Source: Canna indica
Taxonomy: Eukaryota > Streptophyta > Magnoliopsida > Zingiberales > Cannaceae
Direction of reading: 5' to 3'
Length of the DNA stretch: 64,000 nucleotides
Assembly: GCA_034359265.1 (NCBI GenBank)
Contig: CP136890.1
Location: 40,336,501 to 40,400,500 of the forward strand
Position 1 is the first letter of the stretch. Each line of letters begins with the position of its first letter. Positions 57,838 through 64,000 of this stretch are shown here, one piece after another. Position numbers and translations under genes: made by a program. Below the pieces are notes generated by a model. The model saw nothing but the letters and a program-made list of their open reading frames with translations, was not told the origin of the DNA and did no database searches.

Positions 57838-59623
57838 TGCTGCTTAAGGTTCTCAACCTTGGTCTTAATCTCGGTTTTGATGATAACAAACATGGAACTA
57901 ATGTTTCATTGAGAAATTTTTCAGGTTCCAAGTCGGTTAGCGCATGACGTCCTCGATTGGAAATATTGAAGAAATCTGGAAATCGGAAGGACGTTGGTCG
58001 ACGCGCTCGGATTCGTCGGGAAGATAGAGTCTAGGTTTAGAGTGTCTAGTTTATGTTGTAAATCCTCATGATGATGCATAAGAACCCAAAAACCATCCCC
58101 GAATCCCAAAACATGAAAACCTGGAAATCGCCTTGAAACTCACTAAGCCTAGGGAGCTCCTTGGAGGGCTATATGACCTAGATATTTTTTTGACACAAAA
58201 AATGGCGGTGATTATTCCTTGGGTAGAAATTAGATAATGAGGTATTTTTTAAAAAAAATTGGAAGCCTTTAGCCTACCCATTCTTGACTCGAAAGATTAG
58301 AAAATTTTTGTTTTTCGAAAATTTGTACTAGACCCCAAAAACTAGATTTTGATTCTTAAGGATTTTGATTTTTTAGATATTTTTATTGAATCCAAATGGG
58401 GGTAATCCTTATATAACATTTATGTTTTAAAGTTATTAACTTATGTTATATAAGTAGACTTAGCGAAGACGGAACCAGAAAACGAACAAGTAAAGCCCAA
58501 CCAAATTGCCCTGCCCAGGTTCGGTCGACCGGTTGGTCGACCTAATGATGTTAAAAATTGGTAGTAGCAAATTTGGACGACCGAAGATGGTTAAAAATTG
58601 GCAGTGGCTATTTCGATCGATCGAGCGATAGACCGAACGAGACCAAAAACGACCGAATAGCAGAGGAGCTAAAACGTGACTCATTCGATCGACCCTCCGG
58701 TCGACCGAATAGAGCGGCAGAAGTGCAGAATGCCAGCGATCGCTGGGCGATCGATCGGTTGGTCGATCGACGATCGACCGACAATCGACCGAATGGCGGA
58801 AAATGGCTAGATTTCTTGCCGTTGAGCTCTACTTCACCCGAGCTTTTTTCTTAGCTCTATAAATACCTAAGCCTAAGCCTTCCTTTGACACTTTTGATCA
58901 CTCCTATACTTCATTGAGCCATCCTTGATCAATTCCAAGCTTTCATTGAGCCATTACTTGGAAAAACCCTAGTTTGATCTCTCATTCCTTGATATAGCCT
59001 TTAAAGCTTCATTGGTTCATCACCTTGAGGCATCAAGAGGACTAGGGAGTTTATTGTGGAGCTAAGTATTTTATTGTACTATTTATTGCTCCATTTAGTG
59101 TTGTATTTTCTTGTTTATTTCTTTGTATTTGAGTTAGAGAAAGTCCTAGAGTGTGGGTCTTGAAATTGGGTGATAACCTTGGTGTTTAAGGTTTGAATCC
59201 ACTGGTGTAAACATAGTTTGATAGGATTAGTTCTTGTTGTCCTTAGGTTTGGGGTGGGAGAGTGCTCTTGGTAGGAAGGCGAAGACTTCCGGGTGTGGAA
59301 GTACCTTCAGTGTGAGAGCGGAGACTCTCCAGTGAAAACGTCCTCGTTGTAAAGGAATCAAGATAATCTAGTAAAACTAGTTTGGAAATCCTAAGCGGGG
59401 TGCTTAGGTAGTGGAGTAGGCATTGGGGCCGAATCAATATAAATAATTGTGTTTGCTTTGATTCTACTTGTGTTTATTTCATTATCGCATTTACTTTGCT
59501 TCCACTTGCTACTCAACTTGTAATATGCCTAATTAACCAAAGAAACCATTAAAACCATATTTAAGCTAATTGATTAGTAAACACACTATTCACCCCCCTC
59601 TAGTGTGGTCATTTTACTCAACA
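57838..59623 (+). repeat. 3' LTR, 1786 bp
   Basis: TGCTGCTTAAGGTTCTCAAC...TTACTCAACA. It aligns with the 5' LTR, with small deletions in the palindrome cluster and many substitutions, so the insertion is not recent. Confidence 0.95.
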
Positions 59624-59628
59624 GAGGA

Positions 59629-61415
59629 GGCCCGAAAACCCCCCTATGGGGCTCGGCAGCCGTAGGATGACCCTAGGGGTGCTCGGCCAAGGAGGGGCTT
59701 GGGTCACCCTCAAAGTGTTCAATGAAATGTCTAAGAGAAGTCCTTGATGTTTTTTTTAAGATCTAGGCTTTGGATTAATTTCTTTAATTAAATTCCTTTG
59801 GTGCCAATGCATGTCTTGTATCTAGATATGTAAATTTCAGCTTATGAATATCTGTTTGCATGTGGAAAGAGTAATCATGATGCTATTATGTATGAATTCT
59901 TGATTTAAAGCCCGAGTCTTGATCTTAAGATGATGTAGATGCATGCTAGATCTTGATTAGAAATTATGAATTAATTTTTATATGATGGACTTGATCTTAC
60001 AAATCTATGGTGATGGTAATTTAGGATTTATTTGTTGAGATTTTTGGGTTAATTACCTTAATATGCTGAAAACTCAACTTGCTGAAATTTCATGATGAAT
60101 TGTTGATTTCATGCTGATTTTGTAATCTCTGTTGTGGTGCGTATGATTTACTGAATATAGTTGTGTAACCTATTATTTTGACCAGAAAATATAGTCTGGA
60201 TCCAATAATACAATTAGGAAGTTAGATTCGACTTAGGTGCACCCGTTTTGGACTCAGCAGTAAACTGAAAATAAAATCCTAAAACAAAATCCTAATTTTG
60301 GCAAATAGAAATTTTAATTGTATAATTAAAATGCAATGGGTAACATAATCTGTTAAGATCCAACAAATTAAATTATGTGCTTGAAATAAAACCTCATGGG
60401 TTTATGATATTACGTGTTTAGGAGTTTGGATCGGGCATTGAGTGTTGCGGTGTTTCTCAATAAAGACACCTCTAAGACATCATAGGAGACACTTGACTTA
60501 GGTCTTGTTAGCGTCATATCTTTATGAATGGCGGAGAGGCTCGGATAGGAGCCAGATTGTGGGCTTGTCCCGGAAGGTTGGACGGTTAATTCCCAACCTA
60601 TGTTTAAGGACCAAGTTCAGATGGGCGAATCCCGATTGTTGCTGCGTTTCTTGTGGAATAAGTTCGTACGGGCAAATCCCGATTGTTCCCAAGTTTCTTA
60701 TTTTAAGGAATAAGTTCGGATGGGTGAATCCCTATTATTCCTGCGTTTCTCATGGAATAAGTTTGGATGAGCAAATCTCGATTATTCCCGATTTGCTTTA
60801 TTTAAGGAATAAGTTCAGATGAGCGAATCTCGATTATTCGTGCGTTTTATCTAAGGGTTCTATTATAGGATAAGCTTGAATGAGTCAATTCCAATTATCC
60901 TCGTAACCCTTGAGTGTGATGTGTGCCTTAGGCCACGGGTAGGCTGAGGTCTATTGTACTTCATTGTTTAGTGAATTGGTTGGCCTTTGGGCATGTAATG
61001 TCCAGTTGGCCAGTTAGCTAGTTATACCACTTGATGGGCATGTGAGGGCAGAGGAGTCGCATTGATCTCATAGCAGTCCTAGTTAGGGGTCGTAGTCGAG
61101 TCTTTGGTAGTTTATCATGCACTTGTATTTTTGGTATTTGGAACTGTAGTCCCTTGGGGACATTTATGACTTGTCTTCAGATTTTGTTTGTTATGAACAA
61201 ACTGTTGAACTTTGATTTATTTATTTCTGCACTTTAAATACTTTGTTAAAAGACTTTACTCCTCAAATGAAAATCTATTTTGTTTTCTCGATCAAAATAA
61301 AAAATACTATTTTTTCGCTATGTTTATTTACGAGTTGGCATGTGCACAAGTTAGGCTGCGGGGTATAGGCACATATACCCTGGCCGGTCACGTAACCCTG
61401 AGTTGGGGCGTGACA
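59629..61415 (+). mobile_element. Gypsy LTR, right part (continuation of 51229-51662)
   Basis: It resumes after the GAGGA duplication with a GC-rich 'GGCCCGAAAACCCCCCTATG' stretch and contains a tandem repeat (60590-60860). From 61050 it is nearly the same as 48692-49075, and it ends GGGGCGTGACA at 61415 followed by TTGTA and copia integrase. The part just before 61050 differs from copy A, so one of the two has a deletion. Confidence 0.65.
60590..60860 (+). repeat. Tandem repeat in gypsy LTR, about 60 bp unit, four to five copies
   Basis: Units of the form 'AAGTTCGGATGGGCGAATCCCGATTGTTCC' followed by a 'GTTTCTT...GGAAT' spacer repeat from 60605 to about 60840. Confidence 0.8.
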
Positions 61416-61533
61416 TTGTAAGGTTCTATTCTTCCTCTCAACCATCTCATTTTGTTGAGGGGTTCTAGGGGAAGAAAAGGTATGCTCAATATCTAATTCA
61501 TCCCAAATTTCGAAAAAAAATTCATTTTTAAAT

Positions 61534-62084
61534 GGGTAATTACCTAAATATATCATGAACTATGCACTTTTTCTCATTTGTGATCAATTTCAAAATATTA
61601 CCAAATTATATCCTGAACTTTGACATTTGTCTCAATTGCATCCTCCCGTTAACTCTCCGTCAGCAGTCCCATTAAGACGATGACATGGCTTTCTGACATG
61701 GATTAAAATAATATTTTTTATTTAAAAAATAAAAATTACTTCAATTTATATTAAATAATATAAAATAATATTTTTTATTTTTTATTAAAGTATAACTCCA
61801 AGCCATGTTTAGGGTGAACATGGTGTGATTTTTTAATATAAAATAAAAAAATATTATTTAATATAAATTGGTGTGATTTTTTTTTTTTTTTAAAAAATTA
61901 AAAATATTATTTTAATCCACATTAAAACGTCATGTTATCGTCTTAATAGTGCTGGCGACAGAGAGTTGATGAGAGGATGTAATTGAGACAAATATCAAAG
62001 TTCGGGATACAATTTGATAATATTTTGAAATTGGCCACAAATGAAAAAAGATACATAGTTCATGATATATTTAAATAATTACCC
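61534..62084. mobile_element. Mutator-type MITE, 551 bp, same family and site as 49190-49683
   Basis: The arms are the same as in copy A. The flanking duplication is TTTTTAAAT (61525-61533) and CTTTTAAAT (62085-62093), one base changed. It is about 57 bp longer than copy A through extra AT-rich sequence in the middle. Confidence 0.9.
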
Positions 62085-62111
62085 CTTTTAAATTCTCCTC
62101 CATTGTCACTT

Positions 62112-62306
62112 TTAACTTTCGAAATTGAAATTCTTTTTTTTATTTATAACTCTCGTAAGAAACTTTTTAAAGAAATCAAAATTTTCATTTTTCTTAGCTA
62201 TGAAGAAAACCCATATAAATCTCGAGAAATCATCAACCAAAACATAGCAATATAATTTTCCACCTAGACTTGTAACATCACAATGAGCAAAGAGATCAAT
62301 GTGCAC
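62112..62306 (-). pseudogene. Copia integrase core fragment
   Basis: HIDLFAHCDVTSLGGKLYCY, then VLVDDFSRFIWVFFIAKKNE is the start of the DDE integrase core of copia elements (HIDLFGP...SLGGKRY...VDDFSRFTWV). The first catalytic Asp is present. The MITE at 61534-62084 breaks the domain. Confidence 0.8.
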
Positions 62307-62707
62307 AAGTTCTAGAATTCAAGATGTACTAACTTGATTAATGCTATGAAATGAGGACTTAACTTTTTTTTCATGTTGACATGAATGACAAAATTTATCT
62401 TTTTAAAATTTTATCGTAGGTATTCCTTTAACTAAGTCCATTTTTGTTATTTCTTGGATGAGGATCATGCTAGCATGTCCCTGTCTTTTATGTCACAACC
62501 AAGAATCATTTTCTATGGCTACTAAGCATCTAACATGAGGATTAGACAAAATATTTAAAACTAGTGTGTAAATATTTTCTTGTCTATTTCCAATAAACAC
62601 AATATCATTAGATTGTACACTTCTAATGATGCATTTAGATGCTTAAAAAATAACTATAACCATTATCACATAGTTGAGATATACTAATCGAGTTATGTTT
62701 TAACCCA

Positions 62708-62920
62708 TCAACTAGTAAGATATTTTTTAATGTATGAGTAGGGAAGTATACCTATATCACCAATGCCAACAATCTTACCTTTGGCATTGTCTCCAAACGT
62801 CACATGTCCATCATCCTTGCTTGTTAGGGTTGCAAAAAAATTGATATCACTCGTCATGTATTTTGAGCAACCGCTATCCAAAATCCATGTGCTTCTACTT
62901 GCTTGAGGATGCTTCTCCAT
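62708..62920 (-). pseudogene. Copia aspartic protease region fragment
   Basis: STWILDSGCSKYMTSD carries the catalytic DSG of copia proteases (usual form WxLDSGCSRHMTG), followed by VTFGDNAKGKIVGIGDIG. The frame ends early in GAG-pre-integrase sequence. Confidence 0.8.
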
Positions 62921-63263
62921 CTACAAAAGGAGAAGAGACAATTTTAGGTACCCAAATCTTTTTGGGTCCTTGAGTGTTAGTCATCTTAAGAACCCAAGTG
63001 AATCTAGCATGGGGGTTCCTCTTAAGTTTACAATCTCTAGCCATATGGCCAAAAATACCACGTGAAAAACAACTTCCATTAAATTTTCTTGAGCTATGCG
63101 TGTGAGCATGGAAGTGTGCATAAGCATGGTTGTTTGTGGTTTTTCTAGCATTTACAACCTTAGGCATGATATTTTGTAAGATTGTCATTTTCTCATTTAG
63201 CATGCATATTTCCTTTTTTAAGTTAAGCATGCTATCATTCAAATGCTCTACTTGATCATTCAA
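62895..63263 (-). pseudogene. Copia gag C-terminal part with damaged second knuckle
   Basis: A coiled-coil stretch (LNDSMLNLKKEICMLNEKM) is followed by CFSRGIFGHMARDC, a CCHC knuckle whose second Cys is Arg/Ser-shifted. The tail FTWVLKMTNTQGPKKIWVPK leads to the protease. A frameshift near 63310 separates it from the gag at 63500. Confidence 0.75.
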
Positions 63264-63499
63264 GAACTTGTTCTCATTTTCTAACTTTTTATTGTCATTT
63301 TCTAATTTTTTTTAACAATTTCAAAGGCATGTTTTTCTTCTTTAATGTTATCTACTTCTTTTCTTAAGGCATTGCATGAAAGTAACAAGTTGTTATTCTC
63401 AATTTCAAAAGATTTATTGTCCTTTTTAAGTTCTTTAAATTTTTTTCTAATAGAATTTAATTCATCATGCATTTGATCAAATTCATTTTCTAGTTCTTC

Positions 63500-63994
63500 T
63501 TACGTAAATAAAAGCTCGTCAAAAATAAATGTTATCTCACTGTCATTTGCTATGAGGCAAAGATTTGTCTTCTCACTTTTGAAGTCTTCTTCACTTGACG
63601 AAGATTCGCTCTCATCCCAAGAAGCCATCATCTCCTTCTTCTTCTTCTTCTTCTTCTTGTACTTGTCTTTCTTGTGAGGGTTGGAGGTAGAAGCCATCTT
63701 GAGAAGTGGGCAATCCTTCCTTAGGTGCCCGATTTTGTTGCAATTGAAGCATGTGTAGCCTCCTTTGCCTTTTCTCATACCGCCCCTCATGAAGTTCATG
63801 AACCTCTTTGCCATCATCGTCATTTCTTCAAAATGGTCCATCTCCTCCTCGGATGATGGAGGTTCTTCAATCTGGTGTGATGCTTTTAAGGCAATGGTCT
63901 TGCCTTCGGGGGCATCCTCCGCCTTGTATTGCTTCATATGGGTCTCATGTGTCATGAGAGACCCAATGAGCTCGGTGAGCTTCAACGTCTCCAA
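63500..63994 (-). pseudogene. Copia (SIRE-like) gag, partial, with intact CCHC knuckle
   Basis: The frame reads LKLTELIGSLMTHETHMKQY, a Glu-rich linker, FMNFMRGGMRKGKGG, the knuckle CFNCNKIGHLRKDC, a Lys run coded by TTC repeats (63633-63658) and an acidic Ser-rich tail. The gag N-terminus lies beyond the window edge, so the apparent start at 63994 is internal. Confidence 0.85.
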
Positions 63995-64000
63995 ATCCTT

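Larger units (their letters stand above)
51668..59623 (+). mobile_element. Complete gag-only LTR retrotransposon, 7956 bp, TSD GAGGA
   Basis: Two LTRs (51668-53509 and 57838-59623), a tRNA-Met primer site, a broken gag, about 2.4 kb of non-coding interior and a polypurine tract (AAAAAAGGGGAACA, 57822-57836) are in proper order. The perfect 5-bp duplication GAGGA flanks the whole (51663-51667 and 59624-59628). No protease, integrase, reverse transcriptase or RNase H is present between gag and the 3' LTR, so the element depended on a copia partner. It is the closest complete relative of the 1-3632 element and of the solo LTR at 27512. Confidence 0.95.
61416..64000 (-). mobile_element. SIRE-like copia fragment, copy B (gag to integrase, runs off the window)
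   Basis: On the minus strand: gag (63994-63500), second knuckle region (63263-62895), protease (62920-62708), integrase start (62306-62112), MITE (61534-62084), then integrase 'IEHTFSSPRTPQQNEMVERK' up to 61416, where the gypsy LTR begins. Reverse transcriptase and RNase H are missing because of that junction. Confidence 0.85.

Noticed and set aside
60590..60860. CRISPR-like repeat-spacer pattern
   Set aside because: The 'spacers' are themselves similar, unit length varies, and this is plant DNA. It is an ordinary LTR minisatellite.

Overview
The window is nuclear DNA from a flowering plant. It has intron-rich host genes with GT-AG introns, tRNA-Met-primed LTR retrotransposons, MITEs, and a B-class floral MADS-box fragment whose closest remembered match is the monocot AP3/OsMADS16 type. 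I lean towards a monocot or early-diverging angiosperm, but the species cannot be read from the sequence. Only two genes look intact; most of the rest is layered transposable-element sequence.

Intact genes: (1) 8989-16655, minus strand, a complete 11-exon CDPK-related kinase (CRK family, 601 aa) whose exons I joined by splice sites and phase; (2) 45650-46855, minus strand, a single-exon plant DnaJ/J-domain protein (401 aa) with a small CxxC zinc-finger-like module. They are about 29 kb apart and nothing suggests they act together.

Layout. 1-3632: part of a minus-strand gag-only LTR retrotransposon. 3640-7440: pieces of Ty3/gypsy and copia-type LTRs. 8.6-17 kb: the CRK gene. 18.5-19.7 kb: a long inverted-repeat element around a GC-rich array. 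21-23.5 kb: an RNase H-like fragment, a 523-bp TRIM retrotransposon and a gypsy gag fragment. 24.66-26.82 kb: a Mutator-type element of nested inverted repeats with a 9-bp target duplication. 27.5-29.2 kb: a solo LTR with a 5-bp target duplication. 29.85-32.9 kb: a decayed copia element interrupted by a hAT-type MITE. 33.61-41.52 kb: a CACTA transposon (TSD TGA) carrying pieces of host genes, namely an AP3-like MADS-box gene, a PP5-type phosphatase and an unidentified gene. 41.6-43.8 kb: a solo LTR and a MITE. 45.6-46.9 kb: the DnaJ gene. 47-48.2 kb: a LINE piece. 48.6-64 kb: two copies of one SIRE-like copia fragment that share an internal gypsy LTR junction and a MITE. Between them lies a complete 7956-bp gag-only LTR retrotransposon (TSD GAGGA).

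The main discovery candidate is the gene-capturing CACTA element (a Pack-CACTA). The second is the gag-only retrotransposon family, whose LTRs carry clusters of GTCGAC/TCGATCGA palindromes just upstream of a TATAAATA box in all four copies seen here.
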